In this document: in pieces, positions 1 through 6,972 of the stretch
Layout of the letters: the number at the start of each line of letters is the position of its first letter
Numbering within the stretch: position 1 is the first letter of the stretch
Assembly (NCBI GenBank): GCA_964490725.1
Contig: CAZBDU010000113.1
Location: forward strand, 1 to 15,347
DNA from: CAZBDU01 sp964490725
GTDB taxonomy: Bacteria > Spirochaetota > Spirochaetia > SZUA-6 > DRHE01
Direction of reading: 5' to 3'
Length of the DNA stretch: 15,347 nt
Position numbers and translations under genes: made by a program
The notes under the pieces: model-generated
Told to the model about the DNA's origin: nothing
Database searches by the model: none
The model's input: only the letters and a program-made list of their open reading frames with translations

Positions 1-104
1 CGACTCCCCCTGCACCAACTACCCGTGCGGGGGACCCCCCCGGCGCTGCCGCCGGGCCGGGGGGGCTGCCGGGGGGGGGGCGGCCCCGGCGCGCGGCGCG
101 GAGG
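1..104. other. G-rich low-complexity edge, no gene seen
   Basis: I see no supportable gene here. The stretch is dominated by G and C homopolymer runs on the plus strand, including seven G at 59-65 and ten G at 71-80, plus a GGGGG-A-CCCCCCC inverted run near 29-41. Frames that are open across it are low-complexity Ala/Pro/Arg/Gly translations typical of very GC-rich non-coding DNA. The clustered G runs could form a G-quadruplex on the plus strand, and they are also the kind of sequence where assemblies make errors. Confidence 0.5.
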
Positions 105-165
105 CAAAGAAAAGAGCCGGCCGCGACCACCCCGGCGGGGCCGCCGGAGCCAGGGCCGCGGCCGG
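105..165 (-). terminator. Rho-independent terminator after the rhodanese gene
   Basis: On the minus strand, 16 bases past the rhodanese stop, the arm CCGGCCGCGGCC (165-154) pairs with GGTCGCGGCCGG (128-117) over 12 positions with one G-U. Inside the loop a second hairpin forms from CCGGCG (147-142) and CGCCGG (137-132). Directly after the outer stem comes the pyrimidine tract CTCTTTTCTTTG (116-105), with eight T in twelve bases. A strong GC stem followed by a T-rich tail is the classic intrinsic terminator layout and marks the end of the reductase-cytochrome-rhodanese group. Confidence 0.75.
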
Positions 166-181
166 GGGGAGGCAGGCCCGG

Positions 182-604
182 CTAGTCGACGGGGTAGCCC
201 GCCTGCTCCCAGGCCATCCAGCCGCCGTCCATGTTGACGGTATTGGCGTAGCCCATGTGCACCAGCGTCTGCGTAGCCAGGGCGCCGCGGCCACCGCTCT
301 TGCAGTAGATCACGATCTTGGCTCCCTGGTCGGGCACCTTGGAGGCGATCTGGAACTCCAGCAACCCCCTCGGGATCGTGATGGCGCCGGGGATGATCCC
401 CATGTTGGTCTCGTTCGGCTCGCGTACGTCGATGAAGAGGTAGCCGCCCTTGTCCAGCATGGCCTTGGCCTCGGCCACGGAGATCCCGGTGATCTGCTTC
501 TTGGCCGCCGCCACCAGGTCCTGGGCGGTCGGCCCCTCGGCCGCCAGCATTCCGGCGCCGACGACCAGCAGCACCGCAGCCACAACCAGCGTTACTCGTC
601 TCAC
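182..604 (-). CDS. Exported single-domain rhodanese-like protein
   Basis: A 140-residue protein with a Sec-type signal peptide (basic MRR, hydrophobic residues 4-20, likely cleavage near Ala21-Ala22) followed by one rhodanese domain (about 38-138). The FIDVREP strand and the active-site loop CKSGGR with catalytic Cys101 are intact, as is the closing GGWMAWEQAGYPV segment. Rhodaneses carry sulfur as a cysteine persulfide. An exported one would act in the periplasm on sulfane sulfur such as polysulfide or thiosulfate. The start chosen is GTG at 604 because AGGGAGGG (619-612) sits 7 bases upstream; a 22-residue upstream extension in the same frame has no signal-peptide character. It follows the multihaem cytochrome by 65 bases and is followed by a strong terminator. 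Family assignment is firm; the substrate is unknown. Confidence 0.9.
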   Translation of the reverse strand: MRRVTLVVAAVLLVVGAGMLAAEGPTAQDLVAAAKKQITGISVAEAKAMLDKGGYLFIDVREPNETNMGIIPGAITIPRGLLEFQIASKVPDQGAKIVIYCKSGGRGALATQTLVHMGYANTVNMDGGWMAWEQAGYPVD

Positions 605-634
605 AGGATTACCCTCCCTGAGGTGTGTATGGGT

Positions 635-653
635 GGCGGGGGCCCGCCCCGCC
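635..653 (-). other. Intercistronic GC hairpin, cytochrome to rhodanese
   Basis: Between the cytochrome stop and the rhodanese ribosome-binding site the minus strand reads GGCGGGG (653-647), a 5-base loop, and CCCCGCC (641-635), a perfect 7-bp stem. No T tract follows, so it is more likely a transcript-stabilising or attenuating hairpin than a full terminator. Confidence 0.4.
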
Positions 654-669
654 CTCGATTCCTGGTGCA

Positions 670-1785
670 CTACTGCCTGCGGCCGGGGATCTCAGCCGGC
701 GGCACCACCACCGACCGGTTCGCTTCCAGATGCCGCGGATCCACGTCCTCCGCACGCAGGAACAGCTCCGGGTGCCCGTGACAGCTGTCGCAGCTGCGGT
801 TCTGAGGAGTCTCGCGCCGGATGGTGTGCGGGGTGGCCATCTTCCAGGTCGGCAGGGCGTCGAAGTTGCCCATGGCGTCGGCCACGTAGGCGTCGAAGGT
901 GCCCCGGTCCACCGGCACGCGGCGCAGCACCGCGAACCTCTCCGGCCTGCGCTCGGAGCGCTGCGGGTTCAGCCCGATCTTGAAGTCCATCACCGCCGGA
1001 CCGGTCTTGAAGTAGGCCAGCCCCTGGCTGTCCGTGCCCACGTGGCAGCCGCTGCAGTTCTTGTACGGCATGGCGTGGCAGACCTGGCAGCTCACCCGGT
1101 CGCGGTGCAGAGCATGCTCCGCCGCGTTGTCCGCTCCCGCCTGGTAGATCCCCCCGTGGCAGTCTATGCAGGCCGGCGCCGCCGTTACCTGGTAGCGGTT
1201 GTCGTAGCTGCCGCCGTCGCCGTGCAGCTCCTCCGCACCGTGGCACTGGACGCACTGCAGGTTCTTCATTCGGTGGATGTCGGCAGGAATCCCCTCGTTC
1301 TTGCCGAAGAACTCCCGGTCTATGCGACTGCCGTGGCAGGCGGTGCAGGTCTGCTGCATGGGGGGCCGCTTCTTGAACTGGTGGGAGGCCAGGAGCCCGC
1401 CTTCCACCTCCTTGGGACGGCTGACATGACATTCGCCGCAGCTGGCGTGGCAGGTCAGGCAGTGCCGGTCCATGGCGTGGCCCACCTTCTCGCGCACCTG
1501 CGCCGTGCGGGTCAACCGCATCTCGATGGTCTTGACGTAGGGGCTGAGGGTGGCATGGAGACTCCCGCCGTAGCGTTCCGCGATCTCCGCGTGGCAGAGG
1601 CCGCAGGTTCCCGACGGGTCGGGATAGGTGGGATCCTTCACCAGGCCGGCGTGAGCCTGCTGCCAGTCCTGCGCTTTGGGGTTGCCCTGGTGGCAGAACT
1701 CGCAGCCCAGGCTGCCGTGCGCCGCGTCCCGCTCCAGAAAGGCCGGGTCCACGAAGACCCGCTCGTAGGGAGCCAACGGCTCCAC
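670..1785 (-). CDS. Multihaem c-type cytochrome, main body with ten CXXCH sites
   Basis: This frame carries ten CXXCH haem-binding sites, with Cys pairs starting at residues 28, 61, 109, 116, 147, 178, 206, 233, 244 and 332 (counted from GTG at 1785). Sites three and four are almost contiguous (CLTCH then CGECH). Proteins of this kind move electrons in the periplasm or on the outer surface. The body has no signal peptide, yet c-type haem is attached only after export. The missing export signal and one further haem site lie immediately upstream in the same frame (1798-2016), separated by a single TGA at 1800-1798. The segment right after the TGA, APYERVFVDPAF, looks like mid-protein sequence rather than a natural N-terminus. 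I therefore read 670-2016 as one 11-haem protein interrupted by a stop; GTG at 1785 is only the first possible restart. The C-terminal 120 residues hold one haem. Its partner in the operon is an exported rhodanese, which hints at sulfur-linked electron transfer (inference). Confidence 0.85.
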   Translation of the reverse strand: MEPLAPYERVFVDPAFLERDAAHGSLGCEFCHQGNPKAQDWQQAHAGLVKDPTYPDPSGTCGLCHAEIAERYGGSLHATLSPYVKTIEMRLTRTAQVREKVGHAMDRHCLTCHASCGECHVSRPKEVEGGLLASHQFKKRPPMQQTCTACHGSRIDREFFGKNEGIPADIHRMKNLQCVQCHGAEELHGDGGSYDNRYQVTAAPACIDCHGGIYQAGADNAAEHALHRDRVSCQVCHAMPYKNCSGCHVGTDSQGLAYFKTGPAVMDFKIGLNPQRSERRPERFAVLRRVPVDRGTFDAYVADAMGNFDALPTWKMATPHTIRRETPQNRSCDSCHGHPELFLRAEDVDPRHLEANRSVVVPPAEIPGRRQ

Positions 1786-1800
1786 CTCACCGGAGCCTCA
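1778..1800 (-). other. In-frame TGA plus adjoining hairpin inside the cytochrome frame
   Basis: TGA at 1800-1798 is the only stop between the signal-peptide segment and the ten-haem body, and no frame change is needed to join them. Immediately after it the minus strand reads GGCTCC (1797-1792), the loop GGTGAGGT, and GGAGCC (1783-1778), a perfect 6-bp stem. Options are a real nonsense mutation, a base-call error (for example GGA or CGA read as TGA), stop readthrough, or selenocysteine. The hairpin loop starts only 6 bases after TGA, closer than the spacing usual for bacterial SECIS elements, so recoding is the weaker option. Confidence 0.6.
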
Positions 1801-2016
1801 CCCCTCGCCGGTGGACTCCACCGAGGTGGCCGGCGCCGGCCGCGTCCTGGCGATCTCCCGGGTGATCTTGATGAGGGACCGTCCGTTGGTATGACAGGCC
1901 ACGCACTGGCTCTCCGCCTGCTGCGCCCACGCCGCCGCGGCTCCGGCCGCCAGCAGGACGCAGAAGGCCAGCAGCCCGGCGGTACGGCTGCCCGTCTGTC
2001 CGCTTGCTCCTGGCAC
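1798..2016 (-). CDS. N-terminal segment of the multihaem cytochrome: signal peptide and first haem site
   Basis: A 72-residue frame with a Sec signal peptide (positively charged residue near 11, hydrophobic 13-29, AWA cleavage motif before QQAES) followed by one haem site CVACH at residues 38-42. It then has a short charged linker ending STGEG at the TGA. Start chosen: GTG at 2016, with AGGA (2027-2024) 7 bases upstream. TTG and GTG codons further up (to 2064) are open but lack a better ribosome-binding site and would add a poorly formed n-region. On its own it would be a tiny monohaem exported peptide. Joined through the TGA to the frame at 670-1785 it gives a conventional exported 11-haem protein of about 450 residues, which I favour. 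Confidence 0.7.
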   Translation of the reverse strand: MPGASGQTGSRTAGLLAFCVLLAAGAAAAWAQQAESQCVACHTNGRSLIKITREIARTRPAPATSVESTGEG

Positions 2017-2056
2017 GGGACCATCCTGCCGCAAGAGCACTGCCACTGTCAAGTCT

Positions 2057-2090
2057 TCAATCAATCGATTGAACGATGAATGATTGATTA
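2057..2090 (-). promoter_or_regulatory. AT-rich inverted-repeat block upstream of the cytochrome gene
   Basis: In DNA that is otherwise about 70% GC this island is mostly A/T. It contains the perfect 12-base palindrome TCAATCGATTGA (2061-2072). It also has a wider inverted repeat, AATCAATC (2059-2066) with GATTGATT (2082-2089), 15 bases apart. It sits between the reductase stop (2119) and the cytochrome start (2016). The arrangement suggests an operator or promoter region for the cytochrome-rhodanese genes. A TTGACA hexamer follows at 2052-2047 on the minus strand but has no convincing -10 at the right distance. Confidence 0.4.
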
Positions 2091-2118
2091 CGCGGCGAGT
2101 GCCCGCGACCCATCGGAT

Positions 2119-3171
2119 CTAGCGCGTGCGGTCGTTCGCCACGCTCTCGTAGTAGTCCAAGGAGGGGCCCAGGGTCCGCTTCACCGCCTCCGTTGCCGCC
2201 TCCAGGCGGCGCGCCAGCTCCTCCGCCAGCGGCTCCGCCACGGCCGCCGCGTTCTCCTCCAGGCGCTCCACGCTGCGCGTGCCAATCAGGCAGCAGCTGA
2301 TGCCGGGGACTGCGGTGGCCCAGCGCAGAGCCAGGGCGGCCGTGCTCGTACCGGCTTCGGCGGCGATGGCCCGGACACGCCGCAGCGCCTCCTCCATCTG
2401 CGGCTCCGCCCCCGGCTCGCCGTGGCGGCACAGCTCGTTGCCGCGGCAGCTGAAGTGCCGGGTGCGCCGCTGCCAGGGAGGGACCTCCGCCAGACTGCCG
2501 TAGCGGTCCCCCAGCACCCCCTGGAGGAGCGTCATGTAGCCCACCACGCCGATGCCGTGCTCCCGGCAGTAGCCCAGCGTCTCGAACTCGATCGCCCTGC
2601 TGAGCAGATTGTAGGGAAGCTGGTTGGCCGTCACCGGGAGCGCAAAGGCCTCCAGCTCCTGCAGGCAGGAGACCCCGAAGTTGCTCACCCCGACGTGGCG
2701 CACCAGGCCGCGCTCCCGCAGCCGCTCCAGGGCCTCCCAGGCCTCCCGGACCGCCGGCGGATGTGCGATCACCTCCGGGTCGTCGGTAAAGTGAGCGATC
2801 GAGTGAGGACGGATCGGCCAGTGAATCATGTACAGATCGATGTAGTCGGTCTTCAGGCGGCGAAGGGAGGCCTCGCAGCGCCGGGGCAGGGTCTCCCGGC
2901 GAGTGTTGCCCGGGGCGATCTTGGTGCCGATCACCACCCGCTCCCGGGGCACGCCCCGCAGGGCCTGCCCCAGCGACTCCTCGCTTCGACCCTGGTTGTA
3001 AACCTCGGCGGTGTCGAAGTAGTTCACCCCCAGGTCCACCGCCCTGCGCACCACCCGTTCCACATCGCGCTGGTTGGTGGGCCCCCAGTACTCGCCTCCG
3101 CCGAAAGACCAGCAGCCCAAACCCAGCACGCCCAGCTCCAGACCCGTTCGGCCGCAACGTCTGCGCTCCAT
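2119..3171 (-). CDS. Aldo/keto reductase
   Basis: A 350-residue NAD(P)H-dependent oxidoreductase of the aldo/keto reductase superfamily, a cytoplasmic (beta/alpha)8 barrel. The catalytic tetrad is visible: Asp53 and Tyr58 in FDTAEVYNQGRSE, Lys84 in IGTKIA and His117 in YMIHW. The later HVGVSNFG strand, NQLPYNLL and the C-terminal IGTRSVERLEEN cofactor-binding segment are also typical. Length is normal for the group that includes YajO/Tas-type and perakine-reductase-like members; the substrate cannot be told. Start is ATG at 3171, the first Met of a conserved-looking N-terminus (GRTGLELGVLGLG); the ribosome-binding site is weak. It lies upstream of the cytochrome-rhodanese pair on the same strand with about 100 bases between, so it may be co-transcribed or independent. 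It is divergent from the MFS gene. Confidence 0.92.
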   Translation of the reverse strand: MERRRCGRTGLELGVLGLGCWSFGGGEYWGPTNQRDVERVVRRAVDLGVNYFDTAEVYNQGRSEESLGQALRGVPRERVVIGTKIAPGNTRRETLPRRCEASLRRLKTDYIDLYMIHWPIRPHSIAHFTDDPEVIAHPPAVREAWEALERLRERGLVRHVGVSNFGVSCLQELEAFALPVTANQLPYNLLSRAIEFETLGYCREHGIGVVGYMTLLQGVLGDRYGSLAEVPPWQRRTRHFSCRGNELCRHGEPGAEPQMEEALRRVRAIAAEAGTSTAALALRWATAVPGISCCLIGTRSVERLEENAAAVAEPLAEELARRLEAATEAVKRTLGPSLDYYESVANDRTR

Positions 3172-3202
3172 GACCCAACAGACTACACCGCCGCGCCCCG
3201 GG

Positions 3203-3232
3203 TTGCCTACCGCCTCCCGGACAGGCTATACA
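3203..3232 (+). promoter_or_regulatory. Candidate sigma70-type promoter for the MFS gene
   Basis: TTGCCT (3203-3208) and TATACA (3227-3232) are separated by 18 bases, 20 bases before the TTG start at 3252. The leader would be very short. It is the best -35/-10 match in the 80-base divergent region, but this is by eye only. Confidence 0.35.
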
Positions 3233-3248
3233 GGACAGGGGGAACAGG
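3221..3248 (+). repeat. Four ACAGG pentamers in the divergent intergenic region
   Basis: ACAGG occurs at 3221, 3230, 3235 and 3244, giving a symmetric 9-5-9 spacing that overlaps the candidate -10 box and the MFS ribosome-binding region. It could be a regulator-binding array shared by the divergent reductase and transporter genes, or chance. Confidence 0.3.
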
Positions 3249-3251
3249 CGG

Positions 3252-4421
3252 TTGAGCATAGCGTCCACGAGCACAATCCACCGGACCGTCGCCGGCTACT
3301 TCTGGGCCTTCCTGCTGCTCGGCATGGCCAGCGCGGCCATCGGGCCGGCGCTGCCTCACCTGGCCCGCCACACCGGCTCGGCTTTGAGCACCATCAGCCT
3401 GGTGTTCGTGGGGAACCGGCTGGGCTACATGGCCGGCTCTTTCCTGGGGGGCAGGCTCTACGATCGCACCCGCGGGCACACCGTGATGGTGGCCATGCTG
3501 GCGGCGCTGGCGCTCTGGCTGGCTCTGGCACCTCTGGCAGGGAGCCTGGCCGTGCTGGCGCCGATCTTCCTGCTGATCGGCTTCAGCGAGGGAAGCGTGG
3601 ACGTGGGGGGCAACGTGCTGCTGGTCTGGCTCGCCCCCCGGAGGCTCGGACCGCTCATGAACGCCCTGCACCTCTTCTTCGGCCTGGGGGCGTTCCTGGC
3701 GCCGGTGGTTCTGGCGCAGTCTCTGCGGCTGAGCGGCGACGTGGTCTGGGGGTTCTGGACGCTGGCCGTGCTGGTGGTGCCGGGGCTGCTGCGGCTTCTG
3801 CGCCTGGAAAGCCCGCCCCGCCGGCAGGAACACGGCCCCACGGGCCAGACCGCCGCGCCGCGGGCGGTCCCCCTGCTGCTGACGGCCTTCCTGTTTCTGT
3901 ACGTGGCGGCGGAGGCCTCCTTCGGCGACTGGATCTACACCTACGCGGTGGCCCGGGGGCTGGCCGGGCAAGTCACAGCCGGCTATCTCACCTCCGCCTA
4001 CTGGGGGGCCTTCACGGTGGGCCGTCTGGCCGCCGTGGCGGCGGCTCTCCGGGTCCGGCCCGTGCCGCTGCTGGCGCTCAGTCTTGCCGGCTCCCTGGCC
4101 AGCCTGGCGCTGCTGCTGGCGCTGCCGGGCCCGGCGGCCGCCTGGACGGCGAGCATGCTGCTGGGGCTTTCCCTGGCCACCATCTTCCCCAGCACTGTCA
4201 CCCTGGCCAGCCAGACCTTTCCGCTCACCGGCCGGATCACCGGCCTGTTTCTGGTGGGGGCCTCCCTGGGCAGCATGGCCCTGCCCTGGCTGATCGGCCA
4301 GCTTTTCGACCGGATGGGCCCCCAGACCATGGTGGTGGCCATCCTGGCCGACTGCGCGGCGGCGGTGCTGGTCTTCTCCTTCACGGTGCTCCTGATCCGC
4401 CGCCGGGCGGCCCTTCGCTAG
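3252..4421 (+). CDS. MFS permease, FHS/MFSD4-like
   Basis: A 389-residue integral membrane protein with about 12 predicted transmembrane segments in two halves. The halves are joined by a charged cytoplasmic loop (about 182-204, rich in Pro/Arg/Gln). The major facilitator motif between segments 2 and 3 reads GGRLYDRTRG (67-75). FSEGSVDVGGN (111-121), NALHLFFGLGAFLAP (137-151) and EASFGDWIYTYAVARG (221-236) resemble the fucose/glucose (FHS) and MFSD4/NaGLT1-like branch, which moves sugars or related small solutes. The second half repeats the DRMG pattern near 353. Start is TTG at 3252 with GGGGGA (3238-3243) upstream. It is the only plus-strand gene in the window. Its last 41 bases overlap the 3' end of the convergent kinase gene. 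The substrate is not determinable from sequence. Confidence 0.88.
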   Translation: MSIASTSTIHRTVAGYFWAFLLLGMASAAIGPALPHLARHTGSALSTISLVFVGNRLGYMAGSFLGGRLYDRTRGHTVMVAMLAALALWLALAPLAGSLAVLAPIFLLIGFSEGSVDVGGNVLLVWLAPRRLGPLMNALHLFFGLGAFLAPVVLAQSLRLSGDVVWGFWTLAVLVVPGLLRLLRLESPPRRQEHGPTGQTAAPRAVPLLLTAFLFLYVAAEASFGDWIYTYAVARGLAGQVTAGYLTSAYWGAFTVGRLAAVAAALRVRPVPLLALSLAGSLASLALLLALPGPAAAWTASMLLGLSLATIFPSTVTLASQTFPLTGRITGLFLVGASLGSMALPWLIGQLFDRMGPQTMVVAILADCAAAVLVFSFTVLLIRRRAALR

Positions 4422-6972
4422 CGGCGGCCTGGCACCTGCGGACCGCCAGCACGAGCTGGTCCACGCCGAAGGGCTTGGCCAGGAGGGGGCAGCCGCTGCT
4501 CTTCAGCAGCTCCATCACCCTGGGGTTCACGGTGTCCCCGCTGATGAACAGCAGCCGGCCGAGCAGGGCCGGACGGTGGTGCTCCAGCCACCTGAGCAGC
4601 TGCCAGCCGTCCACCCCGGGCATGCGCACGTCCGCCACGATCTGGTCGTACTCCTGGCCGGCCAGCAGCTCCAGGGCGCGATCCCCGCGATCCACCGCCT
4701 CCACCCTGCACCCGGAGCCCGCGAGCGCCTGGGCCACGAAGCGCAGCAGCAGGGGCTCATCGTCCACGACCAGCACCCGCAGCGGGGGCAAGCCCCCCGG
4801 CTCTCCCGCCCCCGCTGCCTCGCCGGCCGGCCCGTGCGGGGGCGCCTCCAGGGGCAGCTCCACCGTGAACACTGCCCCCCCTCCCGGCGGGCTCGCCGCG
4901 TGGATCAGCCCCCCGTGCTCGCGGACAATCCCGTGCGACACCGAGAGTCCCAGGCCCGTTCCCTTGCCGATCTCCTTGGTGGTGAAGAAGGGATCGAACA
5001 CCCGGGCAAGATTCTCTGCGGGGATCCCCGGCCCGGTGTCCCGGAACACCACCCGCAGGGACTCTCCCGCCAGAGAGGTGGCCACGGACAGCACCCGCTC
5101 CCTTTCGGTCTCCTGGAGGGCCTGGATGGCGTTGTTGGCCAGGTTCAGAAACACCTGCCGGAGCTGATCGGCGTCGGCCTGGATCACCGGCAGGTCCGGC
5201 TCCAGGCTCCGCTCCACGCGGATGCCGCTCACGCTCATCTCGTAGCCGCGCACGTCCAGCACGCTCTGCACGATGGCGTTCACCCGGCAGGGGCGCCTCT
5301 CCAGCGGCGCCTGCCGGGCAAAGCCCAGCAAATTGTGGACGATCTTCCCCGCCCGCTTGGCCTCCTGGTGCAGCTTGTCCAGGTCTTCCCGCACGCCCTC
5401 GGAAAGCGAGCCGTCCATCATCAGCAGCTGGGAGTACCCGACGATGCTGGTGAGCGGGTTGTTGAGCTCGTGGGCCACGCCGGAGACGATCTCCCCCAGG
5501 GAGGACAGCTTCTCGCTCTGGACCAGCTGGGCCTCCATCTTCTTGCGTTCGGTGACGTCCCGCCCCACCCCGTAGAGACAGTTGGTGCCCTTGGGGCTGG
5601 GCACCCGCACCAGGGTCACCTCCAGGTCGATGGGCTCCCCGTCGGAGGGAGCCACCCTCACCTCCAGGGAGCCGCGGTCCCGCCCGGGATCCGCCAGCAG
5701 CGCGGCCAGGCGTTCCTCGGCCTGCGGCCGGCTTTCCGGCAGGAGCAGCTCGGCGAAGTCCCGGCCCAGGTAGTCCAGCCGCCTGTAGCCGGTGAGGGTT
5801 TCGAAGCGGCTGCTCAGGAACAGGATCCTGCCGCGGGCATCCAGGGAGAAGATCAGGTCGCTGGCGTTCTCGGTGAGGAGCCGGTAGTTCTCTTCGGACT
5901 CCTGCAGCTGCTGCGAGCGGGCCTGCAGGTGCTCCACCATGTCGTTGAACGAGGCCGCCAGCCGGCCGATCTCGTCCTGGTCGCGCACGGGGATGCGATG
6001 CTCCAGGACCCCGTCGCCGATGATGCGCGTGCCCTCCAGCAGCTCGTGCACCGGGCGCATCAGCCGCCGCGACATCACCAGGCTGGCCAGGGTGGCCAGG
6101 GCGATCCCCCCCAGGATCAGCACCAGGGAACGGAACAGCACGTTCCCCAGGGGAAGATAGGCCTCCGCCACGGGCTGCTCCAGCCCCACCACCCAGTCCG
6201 TGCCGGCCACCGGCACGTACACCATCAGCATGCTGCCCCGCTCCGGCGGGAAGTCCTGCACCGTCACGGTGCCGGCTTCCGCGATGGCGGCGGGAAGGGG
6301 CGGCACCAGGTCTCCGAAGCCGCCGCGCAGCACCTGGCTCTTGTCCCGGTGGGCGATCAGCTCTCCCTCCCGGCTGACCAGGAACGCCCGGCCGCGCTCG
6401 CCCACGGTGATGTCGTCGATGAGCTTCCAGATGTCCCGCAGGTCCAGCTCCGCCACCAGCACCTGCCGCACGATTCCCAGCAGCTTCACCCCCACGGCCA
6501 CGGTCATGTAGGGCAGGCGGTTGGCGCCCAGGTGCACGGAGGAGCGGTAGGGGGTGCCCCCGGCCACCTGGGCGAACGCCGCCTCGGGCGGAGCCGGCGG
6601 GCCGTCTTCCCCCAGCAGGGTGGAAGCCGCCACGCCCCCGTCGCGGCCGTAGACCACCGCCGAGCGGTAGCGCTGCAGGTTGGTCACCAGGTTCTCCAGG
6701 ATGGCCTGGCGCAGGAAGGGCTGGCGCTCCAGGGGAGCCAGGATCTCCGCCACCGCGTCCAGCTGGTCCAGGGAGTCCCGCACGTACAGGGAGATCTCCG
6801 AGCCGGCGCGCCGGGCGATCTGCAAGTTGCGCTGCGAGATGTTGGCGCGCAGCACCCCGGCGGAGTAGCTGGCGATCAGGAGTCCCGTGGCCGCCACGGC
6901 CACGATCAGGACCAGGATGATCAGCGTCAGGATGCGGGTGCTGAGGCGTCTCCTGATCGGAATGGCGGTCAC
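4381..6972 (-). CDS. Hybrid sensor histidine kinase: dCache-HAMP-PAS-HisKA-HATPase-receiver
   Basis: An 863-residue membrane sensor kinase. Order by residue: TM1 (11-36), a large periplasmic Cache-type sensor (about 37-275, with the GERGRAFLVSREGELIAH signature), TM2 (about 280-300), HAMP (300-353), PAS (about 360-475), and a HisKA dimerisation domain. The phospho-acceptor is His501 in HELNNPLTS. The ATPase domain follows with N box (NLANNAIQAL, 611-620), DTGPGIP (645-651), FFTTK and GKGTGLGLS (670-678). A C-terminal receiver (731-848) has Asp737/Asp738, phospho-acceptor Asp781 in ADVRMPG, and Lys833. All catalytic residues are present. Start is GTG at 6972, whose GTGA overlaps the maturase stop; a 60-residue upstream extension in this frame is low-complexity and lies inside the maturase gene. 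No DNA-binding response regulator is adjacent, so the signal must pass to a partner elsewhere. Its coupling to a peptide maturase and a binding protein suggests it senses the peptide, its target or the ligand of the binding protein (inference). Confidence 0.93.
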   Translation of the reverse strand: MTAIPIRRRLSTRILTLIILVLIVAVAATGLLIASYSAGVLRANISQRNLQIARRAGSEISLYVRDSLDQLDAVAEILAPLERQPFLRQAILENLVTNLQRYRSAVVYGRDGGVAASTLLGEDGPPAPPEAAFAQVAGGTPYRSSVHLGANRLPYMTVAVGVKLLGIVRQVLVAELDLRDIWKLIDDITVGERGRAFLVSREGELIAHRDKSQVLRGGFGDLVPPLPAAIAEAGTVTVQDFPPERGSMLMVYVPVAGTDWVVGLEQPVAEAYLPLGNVLFRSLVLILGGIALATLASLVMSRRLMRPVHELLEGTRIIGDGVLEHRIPVRDQDEIGRLAASFNDMVEHLQARSQQLQESEENYRLLTENASDLIFSLDARGRILFLSSRFETLTGYRRLDYLGRDFAELLLPESRPQAEERLAALLADPGRDRGSLEVRVAPSDGEPIDLEVTLVRVPSPKGTNCLYGVGRDVTERKKMEAQLVQSEKLSSLGEIVSGVAHELNNPLTSIVGYSQLLMMDGSLSEGVREDLDKLHQEAKRAGKIVHNLLGFARQAPLERRPCRVNAIVQSVLDVRGYEMSVSGIRVERSLEPDLPVIQADADQLRQVFLNLANNAIQALQETERERVLSVATSLAGESLRVVFRDTGPGIPAENLARVFDPFFTTKEIGKGTGLGLSVSHGIVREHGGLIHAASPPGGGAVFTVELPLEAPPHGPAGEAAGAGEPGGLPPLRVLVVDDEPLLLRFVAQALAGSGCRVEAVDRGDRALELLAGQEYDQIVADVRMPGVDGWQLLRWLEHHRPALLGRLLFISGDTVNPRVMELLKSSGCPLLAKPFGVDQLVLAVRRCQAAASEGPPGGGSGAP

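Noticed and set aside
1778..1800. Selenocysteine insertion at the cytochrome TGA
   Set aside because: A 6-bp hairpin follows, but its loop is only 6 bases from TGA, and the site is not within a haem or redox motif. Kept as a minor alternative, not as a call.
1798..1800. Reassigned genetic code with TGA as tryptophan
   Set aside because: TGA is the natural end of the kinase, maturase, binding-protein and both molybdoenzyme genes, with overlaps that fit normal operon spacing.
2057..2090. FNR/CRP-type box
   Set aside because: The half-sites are in the wrong orientation and spacing for TTGAT-N4-ATCAA.
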